Below, piece after piece: positions 9,237 to 18,817 of a stretch of DNA of 64,000 nt (position 1 is the stretch's first letter; each line of letters starts with the position of its first letter). The notes beneath the pieces are model-generated. The model was given only the letters and a program-made list of their open reading frames with translations, was not told the origin of the DNA and did no database searches. The DNA lies in assembly GCA_963606965.1 (NCBI GenBank), contig CAVDAL010000051.1, positions 55,490-119,489 of the forward strand, written 5' to 3'. The translations under genes were made by a program, and so were the position numbers. The stretch is from CAVDAL01 sp963606965 (GTDB lineage: Bacteria; Actinomycetota; Coriobacteriia; Coriobacteriales; QAMH01).

Positions 9237-9938
9237 TTGTTTTCATTTCTTAGTGGCATAATGGTTGGCTCAGGTGCTCATGCCATGCCGCTTTCTACAA
9301 TATTGAGTACAATGCTCGGCGGTCTTGGGACTGCAGGCATTATTTTTGTCGTTGCGCTAGTGGGCTCTTTGCCTCTTGGCATTATTGTTGCATTATGCAG
9401 AATGTCCAAGTTCAAGCCATTAGCATTCTTGGCGCGAATTTATATCTCTTTTCTTCGTGGAACACCTTTAGTTTTGCAATTAATGTTTATATTCTTTGCT
9501 CCTTATTATATTTTTGGAGTAAAAATTACTATTGCCTGGCGCATGGGCGCATGCTTAATTGGCTTTATACTAAATTATGCTGCATATTTTGCAGAAATTT
9601 ATAGAAGCGGCATTCAGTCAATTCCACCTGGACAATATGAAGCAGCTCAAGTTTTAGGCTATTCAAAGAGTCAAACTTTCTTAAAGATTGTTTTACCACA
9701 AGTTATTAAACGCATAACTCCTGCAATGGGAAATGAAATCATCACATTAGTAAAAGATACATCTCTTGCATTTGTTTTAAGCATTGCAGAAATGTTTACA
9801 CAAGCAGAAACTTTAGCAGCGGCAATGGTTAGCATGATTCCATATGTAATAGCTGCTGCTCTGTATTGGTTCTTCACACTAATCATTGAATTTTTGCTTG
9901 GTAAATTTGAAAAGAAATTGGATTATTATCATGACTAG
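9237..9938 (+). CDS. Polar amino-acid ABC transporter permease
   Basis: This inner-membrane permease is of the HisM/GlnP type with about five hydrophobic segments. The cytoplasmic EAA loop (EAAQVLGYSKSQTFLKIVLPQ) contacts the ATPase. The frame is open upstream to 9180, but that would include the intergenic hairpin. I prefer TTG 9237, four bases after AGGGGA; ATG 9261 is an alternative. The end overlaps the ATPase gene by 8 nt. Confidence 0.87.
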   Translation: MFSFLSGIMVGSGAHAMPLSTILSTMLGGLGTAGIIFVVALVGSLPLGIIVALCRMSKFKPLAFLARIYISFLRGTPLVLQLMFIFFAPYYIFGVKITIAWRMGACLIGFILNYAAYFAEIYRSGIQSIPPGQYEAAQVLGYSKSQTFLKIVLPQVIKRITPAMGNEIITLVKDTSLAFVLSIAEMFTQAETLAAAMVSMIPYVIAAALYWFFTLIIEFLLGKFEKKLDYYHD

Positions 9939-10707
9939 TTCTAAAGATATAATTTTCAGCTTAAGACATGTCAAGAAATCATTTTCTGGCATTGAAGTTT
10001 TAAAAGATATCTCGCTTGAAGTCAGCCGCGGGGAAGTTGTAGCTGTTATCGGCCCTTCAGGTTCTGGCAAGTCAACTTTCTTGCGATGCGCAACATTGCT
10101 TGAAACTATGGATGCTGGTGAACTTAAATATGGAGATATTGAAGTTACAAAAAATGATGACGCTGGCAAAGCTATTTATGCGGATAAAAACACATTAAAG
10201 CTTGCACGCATGCATTTTGGTCTTGTATTCCAAAACTTTAATCTTTTCCCGCATTACAGCATTTTGAAAAATGTAAGCGACGCTCCAATCTCTGTTCAAA
10301 AGCGCAATGTGGATGATGCTATAGAAGATGCCAAAAGCCTTATTAAAAAGATGGGGCTTGAAGGCAAAGAAGATATGGTGCCTTGCGAGCTTTCAGGTGG
10401 ACAACAACAGCGAGTCGCGATTGCAAGAGCTCTAGCAATGCATCCTGACATTCTATTTTTTGATGAACCAACATCTGCTCTTGACCCAGAACTTACACGT
10501 GAAGTCTTAAAAGTTATTCGTGATTTAGCAGCTGAACAAATGACAATGGTTATCGTCACGCATGAAATGTCATTTGCGCGTGATGTTGCTGACAGAATTA
10601 TTTTTATGGAAGGCGGCATTATTGTTGAGCAAGGACCTGCGCAAGAACTCATCAATAATCCGAAACAAGAACGAACTAAAGAATTTCTGCAGCAATATTC
10701 GAAATAA
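9931..10707 (+). CDS. Polar amino-acid ABC transporter ATP-binding protein
   Basis: This ATPase is of the GlnQ/HisP type, 258 aa from the ATG at 9931. Walker A is GPSGSGKST, the signature is [15 protein letters not shown] and Walker B is ILFFDEPTSALDP. The start ATG overlaps the permease stop (ATGACTAG). It completes the first transporter operon. Confidence 0.93.
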   Translation: MTSSKDIIFSLRHVKKSFSGIEVLKDISLEVSRGEVVAVIGPSGSGKSTFLRCATLLETMDAGELKYGDIEVTKNDDAGKAIYADKNTLKLARMHFGLVFQNFNLFPHYSILKNVSDAPISVQKRNVDDAIEDAKSLIKKMGLEGKEDMVPCELSGGQQQRVAIARALAMHPDILFFDEPTSALDPELTREVLKVIRDLAAEQMTMVIVTHEMSFARDVADRIIFMEGGIIVEQGPAQELINNPKQERTKEFLQQYSK

Positions 10708-10807
10708 GAATTTGTAAATTGCAAGCTTTTATTATTGTTTTAATATGCCGTTTACAGTTTTTTTCAATAAAAATGAATAAAATGCAAAAAAATTGATAAA
10801 AAAGTGC

Positions 10808-10813
10808 ATATAA
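10808..10813 (+). promoter_or_regulatory. -10 box before the second amino-acid ABC operon
   Basis: A perfect TATAAT lies about 52 nt upstream of the second binding-protein start in a very AT-rich spacer. No convincing -35 hexamer is seen at 17 bp. Confidence 0.4.
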
Positions 10814-10865
10814 TGACGAAGTCGTTTTAAAAGTACTGCAAAAAATATCTATGAAAGGGAAGGCT

Positions 10866-11642
10866 ATGAAAAACTTAAAGAAAATATTAGTAGTTTTTAT
10901 GGCAGCATGTTTGGCTGTTTGCATGCTTGCTGCAATGACAGGCTGTGGTGAAGAAAAGACAACAGAAAAATTAACAGTTGCAACATCTCCAGATTATCCA
11001 CCATTTGAAAATTTAGTTGATGGTGAAATTGTTGGTTTTGAAGCAGATCTTTGGCAAGCAGTTGCAGAAGAAATGGGCGTTGAATTTGAATGGAAGCAGA
11101 TGCAATTTGATGCAATTGAACCAGCAATTACTGCAGGTGAAGTTGACCTTGGCATCTCCGGTTTTTCCATCACTCCAGACCGCGAAAAGAGCTATCTCTT
11201 CAGTGATTCTTACTTCACAGATGATATTGCTGTTGCTGCTTTAACAGATAACAAAGAAATCACAAAAGACAATGCAAAAGAAGCGCTCGACAAAGAAGGC
11301 GTTGTAATTGCTGTTCAAACTGGTACTACTGGTGAAACATTTGCAAAAGAAAACTTCTCTAATGCAACTGTTAAGGGTTATGGCAACTCAACTGATTGCT
11401 TTGCAGCTGTTCAAGCTGGTAAAGCAGATGCAGTTTGCACAAATCTTTCTGTTGTAAGCGACATGCTCAGCGAATCTTATACAAATGAACAGGTTGTTTA
11501 TAAAGAAGCTTCAGATGAACAATATGGCTTCTTATTGCCACAAGACAGCACTGATCTTCAAGAACAGATCAATACTGCTCTTTCAACTTTGAAAGACAAT
11601 GGCAAGCTTGATGAAATCACAAATAAGTGGTTCGCTGAATAA
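10866..11642 (+). CDS. Polar amino-acid ABC transporter substrate-binding lipoprotein (second operon)
   Basis: This is a paralogue of the protein at 8343. The lipobox is MTGC with Cys27 as lipid anchor, and family-3 blocks TSPDYPPFENLVDGEIVGFEAD and SGFSITPDREKSYLFSDSYF follow. I use the second ATG (10866), which follows AAAGGGAAGG; the first ATG at 10851 would put extra residues before the signal peptide. It heads the second transporter operon. Confidence 0.91.
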   Translation: MKNLKKILVVFMAACLAVCMLAAMTGCGEEKTTEKLTVATSPDYPPFENLVDGEIVGFEADLWQAVAEEMGVEFEWKQMQFDAIEPAITAGEVDLGISGFSITPDREKSYLFSDSYFTDDIAVAALTDNKEITKDNAKEALDKEGVVIAVQTGTTGETFAKENFSNATVKGYGNSTDCFAAVQAGKADAVCTNLSVVSDMLSESYTNEQVVYKEASDEQYGFLLPQDSTDLQEQINTALSTLKDNGKLDEITNKWFAE

Positions 11643-11658
11643 TATTGCAAATATTTAT

Positions 11659-11695
11659 GCGGGCCTAATCTGAAAAAGATTGGGTCCGCTTTTTT
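11659..11695 (+). terminator. Intrinsic terminator inside the second amino-acid ABC operon
   Basis: A 12-bp stem (GCGGGCCTAATC with GATTGGGTCCGC, G-U pairs allowed) has a 7-nt loop and is followed by TTTTTT. It sits between binding protein and permease and probably gives partial termination, lowering permease and ATPase expression. Confidence 0.8.
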
Positions 11696-11706
11696 GTGAG
11701 GGAAAA

Positions 11707-13104
11707 ATGGCAGAAAGATATTCCAAAAAAATAAATATTGCCTTTTTGTTTATTGCAGCTCTTGTGAGCTTTTTTGCATTTTGTATTGTTGCTTCAAATA
11801 GTGCATTTGCTTTAGAAACTTCAAAATGCACAGCAATGCCAAATGTTGATAATGCAAATGAAGTTATGGGCGCAACTGAAACACGCATTACATGGGAAGG
11901 GCAGCTTGAAGGCGGCGAAAGCATAAAAGAAGTCACATTAAATTTACCTGAGGGCACAACATATGATTCAAGCGATACTCGTGTTACTGTGCTTTCTGGT
12001 GAAGATAATATGGACAGAGAAAAGCCAGAATTCAATATTGATGCAAATGATGAAACTTTGCATTTGAGTTTTGATAAAGATATTGAAGGCGAATGTCTTT
12101 TACGTGTAAATGTTTGTGGCGTTTTCTTCCCAGCTCACGGTGGACAGCTTCAAATGACTGCGACTGCCATTTCTGCAGATGGAAGCACTATTCAAATCAA
12201 TGACATTCCAAATATCGAAGTTCAAAAAATTAAAACAAGTGAACGCATAGCAAATTGGCTTGATTCAAAAAGCTTTGTGCAAGAATGGAATAGTGTTCGC
12301 ATCTTGCATCTCTTTTTAGATCCAGGTTTAATCGTCACAAGTTTCCCTCAAGTCTTTAAAGGCTTTTTAATGGCTCTAGCTTTGGTGGCTGTTGCATTTC
12401 CATTAGCTATTCCATGGGGTTTTGTTTTAAGCTTAATGCGTATGTCTCGCTTTAAAGTTTTACGTGGAATTGCTACTGTTTATGTAAATGTTGTTCGTGG
12501 CACTCCACTATTTTTGCAAATTTATATTGCATTCTTTGGTTTGCCTTTGGCAGGCATTGACCCGCCGGACTACATTATGGGCTTTATAGTCTTGGCACTG
12601 AACTCTGGTGCATATCTTTGCGAAATTTTCCGTGCTGGCATTCAGTCAATTCCAAAGGGGCAATTTGAAGCCGCTCGTTCATTAGGTATGACTGGCGCTC
12701 AAACAATGATGCATGTTATTGTTCCGCAAACTGTGCGCCGTGTTATGCCAACAATGACAAGTGAATTTATTTTGCTTTATAAAGACACATCACTTCTTGC
12801 ATCTATCGGCATTATGGAAGTTGTAATGTATGCAAAGACTATTGTTGCAGCTACTGGTTCAATTACTCCATATATTGTTGCAGCTATTTTCTATCTTGTC
12901 ATCACATTGCCTCTTGCAAGATTTGTTGGCAAACTCGAACGCAAATTGGCATTGCTTGACGGCGGACATGTTGTTGAAGCTACAGATAAGAAAAAGCACA
13001 AGAGCCGCGCATTTAGCACAGTAAAAGATGGCGATGTAACACTTGCATCTTATGAGGCAACGAGCTTTGTTCCAGACGATTCAGCTGATGAAGGTGGAAA
13101 GTAA
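11707..13104 (+). CDS. Amino-acid ABC permease with an N-terminal extracytoplasmic domain
   Basis: This 465-aa protein is about twice the usual permease length. Residues about 8-36 form a signal or first membrane segment. Residues about 40-180 form a hydrophilic, probably beta-rich extracytoplasmic domain with no substrate-binding-protein signature. Residues about 215-415 are a HisM/GlnP-type permease core with the EAA loop [12 protein letters not shown] near 322-333. A charged tail follows. The start ATG 11707 is preceded by GAGGGAA. The role of the extra domain is unknown. Confidence 0.85.
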   Translation: MAERYSKKINIAFLFIAALVSFFAFCIVASNSAFALETSKCTAMPNVDNANEVMGATETRITWEGQLEGGESIKEVTLNLPEGTTYDSSDTRVTVLSGEDNMDREKPEFNIDANDETLHLSFDKDIEGECLLRVNVCGVFFPAHGGQLQMTATAISADGSTIQINDIPNIEVQKIKTSERIANWLDSKSFVQEWNSVRILHLFLDPGLIVTSFPQVFKGFLMALALVAVAFPLAIPWGFVLSLMRMSRFKVLRGIATVYVNVVRGTPLFLQIYIAFFGLPLAGIDPPDYIMGFIVLALNSGAYLCEIFRAGIQSIPKGQFEAARSLGMTGAQTMMHVIVPQTVRRVMPTMTSEFILLYKDTSLLASIGIMEVVMYAKTIVAATGSITPYIVAAIFYLVITLPLARFVGKLERKLALLDGGHVVEATDKKKHKSRAFSTVKDGDVTLASYEATSFVPDDSADEGGK

Positions 13105-13105
13105 A

Positions 13106-13843
13106 ATGGCACAAGAAAATATGATTAGCATTCAACACCTTTCAAAAAGCTTTGGTGAAAATGAAGTTTTAAAAGATGTAAATATTGATGTTAAACGCGG
13201 TGAAGTCGTTGTTGTTTTGGGTCCTTCTGGCTCTGGCAAGTCCACGATGCTCAGGTGCATCAATAAGCTCGAAGAACCAAGCGGCGGTCATATCTTTATT
13301 GAAGGGACTGACATTTGTGACCCAAAAACAAATGTCGATAAATTACGTGAACATGTCGGGATGGTTTTCCAGTCGTTTAACTTATTCCCGCATCTTACTG
13401 CAAAAAAGAATATTATGCTTGCACAGATTAAAGTTTTAAAGCGTTCAAAAGAAGAAGCTGAAAAAATAGCTCTTGAACAGCTTGAACGCGTTGGTCTGGC
13501 AGACAGAGCTGACTTTTTGCCAGCCCAGCTTTCTGGTGGACAGCAGCAGCGTGTTGCAATTGCTCGCGCTCTGGCAATGGATCCACATGTTATGCTTTTT
13601 GATGAAGCAACATCTGCTCTTGACCCAGAACTTGTTCGTGGAGTTTTAGATGTAATGCGTAAACTTGCACAAGGAGGTATGACAATGGTTGTTGTTACGC
13701 ATGAAATGGGTTTTGCGCGCGAAGTAGCAGACAGAGTAATTTTTATGGAAGAGGGCGTTGTTGTTGAAGATGGCACACCAACAGAAGTGTTTGATCATCC
13801 AAAATCAGAACGCACAAAAGACTTTTTAGGGCATATATCATAA
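13106..13843 (+). CDS. Polar amino-acid ABC transporter ATP-binding protein (second operon)
   Basis: This GlnQ-type ATPase (245 aa) has Walker [10 protein letters not shown], signature [15 protein letters not shown] and Walker [14 protein letters not shown]. The ATG at 13106 lies one base after the permease stop, so the genes are coupled; a longer upstream frame is just the permease read in another frame. It ends immediately before the EamA gene. Confidence 0.93.
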   Translation: MAQENMISIQHLSKSFGENEVLKDVNIDVKRGEVVVVLGPSGSGKSTMLRCINKLEEPSGGHIFIEGTDICDPKTNVDKLREHVGMVFQSFNLFPHLTAKKNIMLAQIKVLKRSKEEAEKIALEQLERVGLADRADFLPAQLSGGQQQRVAIARALAMDPHVMLFDEATSALDPELVRGVLDVMRKLAQGGMTMVVVTHEMGFAREVADRVIFMEEGVVVEDGTPTEVFDHPKSERTKDFLGHIS

Positions 13844-14716
13844 GTGAAATATAAAGGTTATATTTTATTAGCAACATTAATTTGGGGCAGCTCCTTTGTA
13901 ATTGTTAAGGATGTTACAAGCGAACTTGCTGTTTTATGGCTTTTGTCAATTAGATTTTTAACAGCATCAATTTTGCTTGCTCTTATCTTTATAAAAAAGC
14001 GCAAGCTGTTTTTCAAAAAGGAATATATTATCTGTGGCGCATGCTTTGGATGTGCGCTATTTATTGCTTATTATTTCCAAACTATTGGCATTACAGATAC
14101 AACACCGGGTAAAAATGCCTTCCTTAGTGCGCCATATAATATCTTAGTTCCATTTTTTGCTTGGTTTATTGGAATGCGCAAGCCAACAATTTTTAATGTT
14201 TTAGCTGCTGTTTTGGCAATCTTTGGTGTTGGATTAATTGCTTTGGATAGCGATTTATCTTTCAGGTGGGGAGACGCTATGACACTTATTGGGGCAGTAT
14301 TTTTTGCTGTTCATATTGTTTTAGTGTCACGTCTTTCTGAAAATAAAGACATATATGTTTTAACAATATGGCAGTTTTTTGTAGCAGGTATTATCCCTTT
14401 TATAGGCGCACTTATTTTTAAAGATGGCATACAAATAAGCTCATGGGGAATGGATATGTGGGGAAGTATTGCATACTTAACAATAGGTTGCACTGCCGCT
14501 GCATTATTATTGCAAAATATGGGTTTAAAGAAAATCCCGCCAGCAACCGGCGCATTGCTTTTGTCATTTGAATCTGTATTCGGAGCAATATTTAGCATTG
14601 CAATGGGGGCAGAAGTTTTGACTGCAAAAATTATCATTGGATTTTTTGTTATGTTCTTTGCTGTTTTGGTTTCAGAATATCTTCCACAACGTTTGCAAAA
14701 ACGAAAGACCGCTTAA
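13844..14716 (+). CDS. EamA/DMT family transporter
   Basis: This inner-membrane protein of 290 aa has about ten hydrophobic helices arranged as two EamA repeats. LIWGSSFVIVKD near the N-terminus is typical of metabolite exporters of the RhaT/EamA group. It starts with GTG directly after the TAA of the upstream ATPase, so it is probably cotranscribed with the amino-acid uptake operon. An amino-acid or metabolite export role is plausible but not shown by sequence. Confidence 0.85.
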   Translation: MKYKGYILLATLIWGSSFVIVKDVTSELAVLWLLSIRFLTASILLALIFIKKRKLFFKKEYIICGACFGCALFIAYYFQTIGITDTTPGKNAFLSAPYNILVPFFAWFIGMRKPTIFNVLAAVLAIFGVGLIALDSDLSFRWGDAMTLIGAVFFAVHIVLVSRLSENKDIYVLTIWQFFVAGIIPFIGALIFKDGIQISSWGMDMWGSIAYLTIGCTAAALLLQNMGLKKIPPATGALLLSFESVFGAIFSIAMGAEVLTAKIIIGFFVMFFAVLVSEYLPQRLQKRKTA

Positions 14717-14774
14717 GAATTACAGACTAGTAATGATATGTAAGCTTTGCTAAAATTCGCTTTTGTTTGTACCT

Positions 14775-14820
14775 GATGCTTAGTTTGCATCTTCACTCAG
14801 ATGCTTAACTCAGCTTCAGG
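14775..14820 (+). promoter_or_regulatory. Structured rpsO leader with alternative pairings
   Basis: GATGCTTA occurs twice (14775-14782 and 14800-14807) with GCATC between (14787-14791), so GCATC can pair with either copy. An outer CCTGA/TCAGG pair can close the region. This resembles S15 leaders that fold into alternative forms for autoregulation by the ribosomal protein. It does not match a named class that I recognise. Confidence 0.4.
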
Positions 14821-14876
14821 CGTATTGTAAGTTGCTTAGCCGCAATGGCTAGCATGATTTATTAGGGTGGTTAATC

Positions 14877-15152
14877 ATGACTATTTCTAAAGAACGTAAG
14901 GCTGAACTTATTAAAGAGTTCGGCAAAAATGAACATGACTCTGGTTCAGCAGAAGTTCAAGTTGCAATTATGACTGAACGCATTCGTGAACTCACCGAAC
15001 ATGTTAAAGTTCATAAGAAGGATCATCACACACGTCGTGGTCTTTTGAAATTGGTTGGTCAACGTCGTCGTTTGTTGGCTTATATCAAAGAACGCGATAT
15101 TGTTAAATATCGTGAACTTATCGCAAAACTTGGTATTCGCGATAACGTCTAA
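14877..15152 (+). CDS. rpsO: 30S ribosomal protein S15
   Basis: S15 binds the 16S rRNA central domain early in 30S assembly. The 91-aa protein has all conserved blocks: [40 protein letters not shown]. It precedes pnp, a widely conserved pair. A GGGTGG ribosome-binding site lies upstream. Confidence 0.97.
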   Translation: MTISKERKAELIKEFGKNEHDSGSAEVQVAIMTERIRELTEHVKVHKKDHHTRRGLLKLVGQRRRLLAYIKERDIVKYRELIAKLGIRDNV

Positions 15153-15157
15153 AAGTG

Positions 15158-15184
15158 AAGCGGGCGAATATCGCCCGCTTTTTT
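15158..15184 (+). terminator. Intrinsic terminator after rpsO
   Basis: A perfect stem (GCGGGCGA with TCGCCCGC, loop ATA) is followed by TTTTTT, a strong rho-independent terminator between rpsO and pnp. Confidence 0.9.
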
Positions 15185-15191
15185 ATGAGGT

Positions 15192-15214
15192 CTGCATTGC
15201 ACGGGGTAATGCAG
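15192..15214 (+). promoter_or_regulatory. Stem-loop in the pnp leader
   Basis: CTGCATT (15192-15198) and AATGCAG (15208-15214) form a perfect 7-bp stem just upstream of the pnp ribosome-binding site. In E. coli a leader stem processed by RNase III mediates PNPase autoregulation; a similar role here is only inferred. Confidence 0.4.
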
Positions 15215-15229
15215 TTGGAAAGAGGAAAA

Positions 15230-17380
15230 ATGAAAAAAGTTACACATGAATTTGATCTTTATGGCAAGCATTATGAATTCGAAACAGGAGAGCTTGCAAA
15301 ACAAGCAACCGGCTCAGTTTTAGTCAAACAAGGCGACACAACTTTACTTGTTACAGCCGTTGTTTCAAAAGAACGCAAAAACCTTGATTTCTTCCCATTA
15401 ACAGTAGATTTTATTGAAAAAATGTATGCTGTTGGACGCATTCCAGGTGGCTATTTAAAGCGTGAATCAAAACCATCAGATAAGGGTACATTAACAGCTA
15501 GAATGGTTGATAGACCAATTCGTCCTGGTTTTCCTGATGGATTCAGAAATGAAGTACATATTGTTGTTACAACATTTTGCTGCGACCAAGTTAATCAACC
15601 AGATGTCATATCAATTATGGGCGCTTCTGCTGCTTTGATGGTTGGCGGTGTTCCATTTGATGGTCCATGTGCTGGCGTTCGTATTGCTCGCAATATAGAA
15701 ACTGGCGAATATATCGTTAATCCTACATTTGAAGAAGAAAAAGCTTCAGATTTAAGCTTGACTGTTGCTGGCACAAAAGAATATATCAGCATGGTTGAAG
15801 CTGGTGGCGATGAAGTTCCTGAAGAAGAAATGCTTGACGCTTTGGAATTTGCACAAAAAGTTATTGGCGAATTTTGCGATGCTCAACAGGCTTTCTTGGA
15901 TAAGGTTGATATTGAGCCAAAAGAATATGAACTTGATGAACCAATTCCAGAAATTGTTGACAAAGTCAATACATATTACGATCGCATGTATGCCGACTTG
16001 CAGGATGCTGACAAGCAATCAAGACTTGATAAAGTTGAGGCCCTAAAGGCTGAAATCAAAGAAAGCTTTACAGAAGAAGAGCAAGAAGAATATGCTATTC
16101 AAATTGCTGCAGCTTGCAAAGCTTTAGAGAAAAAGGCAATGCGTACAATGGTTTTGACAACAGGCGAGCGTGTTGATGGTCGTGCTGTTAATGAAGTTCG
16201 CCCGCTATATATCAAGCCTGGATATCTTCCACGTGCTCATGGTTCTGGTCTTTTCCAGCGCGGACAAACTCAAGTTTTGTCTGTTCTTACTCTTGGTATG
16301 CTTAATGAATGGCAGCGCCTTGATACAATCGATCCATCTGAAGGCAATAGATATATTCATCATTACAACTTCCCACCATATTGCACAGGCGAAGTTGGCC
16401 GCCTTGGCGCACCAAAGCGCCGCGAACTTGGCCATGGCGCCCTTGCTTGCAGAGCATTAGAGCCAATGATTCCAAGCGAAGATGAATTCCCTTATACAAT
16501 TCGCATTGTTAGTGAAGTTTTGGAGTCAAATGGTTCTTCATCAATGGCTTCTACTTGCGGTTCTACACTTGCATTGATGGATGCTGGTGTTCCAATAAAG
16601 CGCCCTGTTTCTGGTGTTGCAATGGGTCTTATCAAAGAAGGCGATGAAACTGTAATCCTTACAGACATTCAAGGTCTTGAAGACTTTTTGGGCGACATGG
16701 ACTTCAAAGTTTGTGGTACTGAAAAAGGTATCACGGCTTTGCAGATGGACAACAAAGCAAAGGGTCTTTCAACTGAAATTCTTGGCAAAGCTTTGCAGCA
16801 AGCTAAAGAAGGACGTGCTTTCATTTTGAATGCAATGCTTGAAACAATAGACAAGCCTCGTGAAGAGCTTTCTGAATTTGCTCCAAGAATTATTTCTATG
16901 CAAATTCCAGTGGACAAAATCCGTGACGTTATTGGTTCTGGCGGTAAAGTTATTCGTGGCATTCAAGAAGAAACAGGTGCAACAATCGAAATCCAAGAAG
17001 ATGGCACCGTTCATATTGCTTCTACTGACCTTGGTGGAGAAGAAGCTCGCAAGCAGATTGAACTTATTGTTAAAGTCCCAGAAGTTGGGGAAGAATTTGA
17101 AGGTGAAGTCGTCAATATCCAATCATTTGGCGCTTTTGTAAAAATTACTCCATCAAAGGATGGCTTGCTTCATATAAGCAAAGTTGCTCGCGGCAGAGTA
17201 GCAAGCGTTGAAGACGTTTTGCAAATTGGCGATAAAGTTAAAGTCAAAGTAATTGAAATTGATGAAAAATCAGGAAAAATCAGCCTTGATAGAATTGATA
17301 AACCAGAGGTCACAGGCTCAGCTTTCCCTTCAGAAAATAAAGAAAAACGCGATAATCGTAAGCCTCGCCGCCGCAATTAA
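15230..17380 (+). CDS. pnp: Polyribonucleotide nucleotidyltransferase (PNPase)
   Basis: PNPase degrades RNA 3'-to-5' by phosphorolysis. The 716-aa protein has two RNase PH domains separated by a helical linker, then a KH domain (IRDVIGSGGKVIRGIQEETGA) and an S1 domain (GEVVNIQSFGAFVKI). The start ATG 15230 follows AGAGGA; an upstream in-frame start at 15155 would read through the rpsO terminator. A basic tail (KPRRRN) ends the protein. Confidence 0.96.
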   Translation: MKKVTHEFDLYGKHYEFETGELAKQATGSVLVKQGDTTLLVTAVVSKERKNLDFFPLTVDFIEKMYAVGRIPGGYLKRESKPSDKGTLTARMVDRPIRPGFPDGFRNEVHIVVTTFCCDQVNQPDVISIMGASAALMVGGVPFDGPCAGVRIARNIETGEYIVNPTFEEEKASDLSLTVAGTKEYISMVEAGGDEVPEEEMLDALEFAQKVIGEFCDAQQAFLDKVDIEPKEYELDEPIPEIVDKVNTYYDRMYADLQDADKQSRLDKVEALKAEIKESFTEEEQEEYAIQIAAACKALEKKAMRTMVLTTGERVDGRAVNEVRPLYIKPGYLPRAHGSGLFQRGQTQVLSVLTLGMLNEWQRLDTIDPSEGNRYIHHYNFPPYCTGEVGRLGAPKRRELGHGALACRALEPMIPSEDEFPYTIRIVSEVLESNGSSSMASTCGSTLALMDAGVPIKRPVSGVAMGLIKEGDETVILTDIQGLEDFLGDMDFKVCGTEKGITALQMDNKAKGLSTEILGKALQQAKEGRAFILNAMLETIDKPREELSEFAPRIISMQIPVDKIRDVIGSGGKVIRGIQEETGATIEIQEDGTVHIASTDLGGEEARKQIELIVKVPEVGEEFEGEVVNIQSFGAFVKITPSKDGLLHISKVARGRVASVEDVLQIGDKVKVKVIEIDEKSGKISLDRIDKPEVTGSAFPSENKEKRDNRKPRRRN

Positions 17381-17401
17381 CGCGCAATTCATATCTATTG
17401 A

Positions 17402-17431
17402 AAAGCCCTGTTCAAATGAACGGGGCTTTTT
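17402..17431 (+). terminator. Intrinsic terminator after pnp
   Basis: AAAGCCCTGTTC pairs with GAACGGGGCTTT around an AAAT loop and runs into a T-tract. Confidence 0.85.
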
Positions 17432-17479
17432 GTTAAAATCTAGGGCAAACAAAAATAACTAGGAACAAGGTTTATTTTT

Positions 17480-18799
17480 ATGTCTACAGGCACAACTTAT
17501 ATTCAAGGAATTTATGGCGGAAATTCCAAAGGTCTTTATTCTGGCAGCAGAGGCTATGGTCGCGGTTCTATGATTTATAGAAAGCCTCCAAAAAAGTGGC
17601 CCAAAATACTTATTGCTGTTTTAATTTTAATTCTTATTATTTTGCTCTTATGGCAATTTGCTTGTGGCGGTTTGCCATTTTTGAAATCAAATAATGCTGA
17701 AGAACAAAATGATACAAAGCAAGTAGCAGCTATTACGTCGCTTAAAAATTATATAAATGATATGGATAATGGCGCTACTGCAACAATTGTTGTTAGCGGC
17801 GTTGGTGACTGCACACTTGGTACAGATGAAAATTTTGACATGGATACTAGTTTTGTAAACATGTATAAAAAAGTTGGCAACGCAAGCTACTTTTTCTCGA
17901 ATGTTTTAGCTTATCTTCGCAATGATAATTTAACAATTTGTAATTTTGAAGGAACACTTTCTTCACAAGGTGAGCGTGCCGACAAAGAATTTGCATTCCG
18001 CGGCCCTGCTAAATATTCAAAAATTTTAACTGCTGGCTCCGTTGAAGCAGCAAATCTTGCAAATAATCACTCATATGATTATGGAAATGATGCATATGAA
18101 GATACAAAGAAAAATTTGACAAATGCTAATATCACAAATTTTGGCTTTGACCGCGTGAATACATATACAGTAAATAATATTAAAGTTGGGCTTTTTGGTA
18201 TTAATTGCATAAGTGGGTATGAAGATAAAGAAGACCTTGTGAAGCAAGATATTGAAGCTTTGCAGCAAGAAAATTGCAATTTGATTATAGGCTGCTTCCA
18301 TTGGGGCATTGAAGGCGATCATAAATTAGAAAGCAATCAAGTAAAACTTGCTCATTCAGCTATTGATGCAGGTTGTGACCTTGTATTAGGTACTCATCCT
18401 CATGTTTTGCAAGGCGTTGAAAAATATAATGATCGCTATATTTGCTATTCGCTTGGAAACTTCTGTTTTGGCGGCAATGACAATCCACAAGAATATGAAA
18501 CAATGATCTTCCAACAAGCTTTTGTATTCAGGAATGGTGAACTTGTCATGGACGATGAAACAATAAACAATATTGATATCATTCCATGTTCTGTAAGTTC
18601 AAGCAATAGCATAAATGATTATCAGCCAACTCCTTTAAAAGGTAAGAAAGCTAAAACTTTGATTAATAATCTTAATAGCTATTCCAAAAAGATTGAAGGA
18701 AGCGGCATTTCATTTGCTAAATCATTCAATGATGATGGAACAATTTCAATTTCAGGGAGCAAAGCTAGCGCTATAACTCCTGCTGGTTCTACTGGTTAA
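17480..18799 (+). CDS. CapA-family membrane-anchored metallophosphatase-like protein
   Basis: This 439-aa protein has a Gly/Tyr-rich cytoplasmic N-terminus, one transmembrane helix (about 42-62) and an extracytoplasmic PGA_cap/CapA domain. Metal-ligand blocks are GDCTLG, NFEGTL, ANNHSYDYG, GCFHWGIEGD, GTHPHVLQG and YSLGNF. CapA is known from poly-gamma-glutamate capsule synthesis, but no capB or capC genes are nearby, so a capsule role is not implied. It could act on cell-surface polymers. Confidence 0.82.
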   Translation: MSTGTTYIQGIYGGNSKGLYSGSRGYGRGSMIYRKPPKKWPKILIAVLILILIILLLWQFACGGLPFLKSNNAEEQNDTKQVAAITSLKNYINDMDNGATATIVVSGVGDCTLGTDENFDMDTSFVNMYKKVGNASYFFSNVLAYLRNDNLTICNFEGTLSSQGERADKEFAFRGPAKYSKILTAGSVEAANLANNHSYDYGNDAYEDTKKNLTNANITNFGFDRVNTYTVNNIKVGLFGINCISGYEDKEDLVKQDIEALQQENCNLIIGCFHWGIEGDHKLESNQVKLAHSAIDAGCDLVLGTHPHVLQGVEKYNDRYICYSLGNFCFGGNDNPQEYETMIFQQAFVFRNGELVMDDETINNIDIIPCSVSSSNSINDYQPTPLKGKKAKTLINNLNSYSKKIEGSGISFAKSFNDDGTISISGSKASAITPAGSTG

Positions 18800-18817
18800 A
18801 AACAAAAGAGGGTATTC

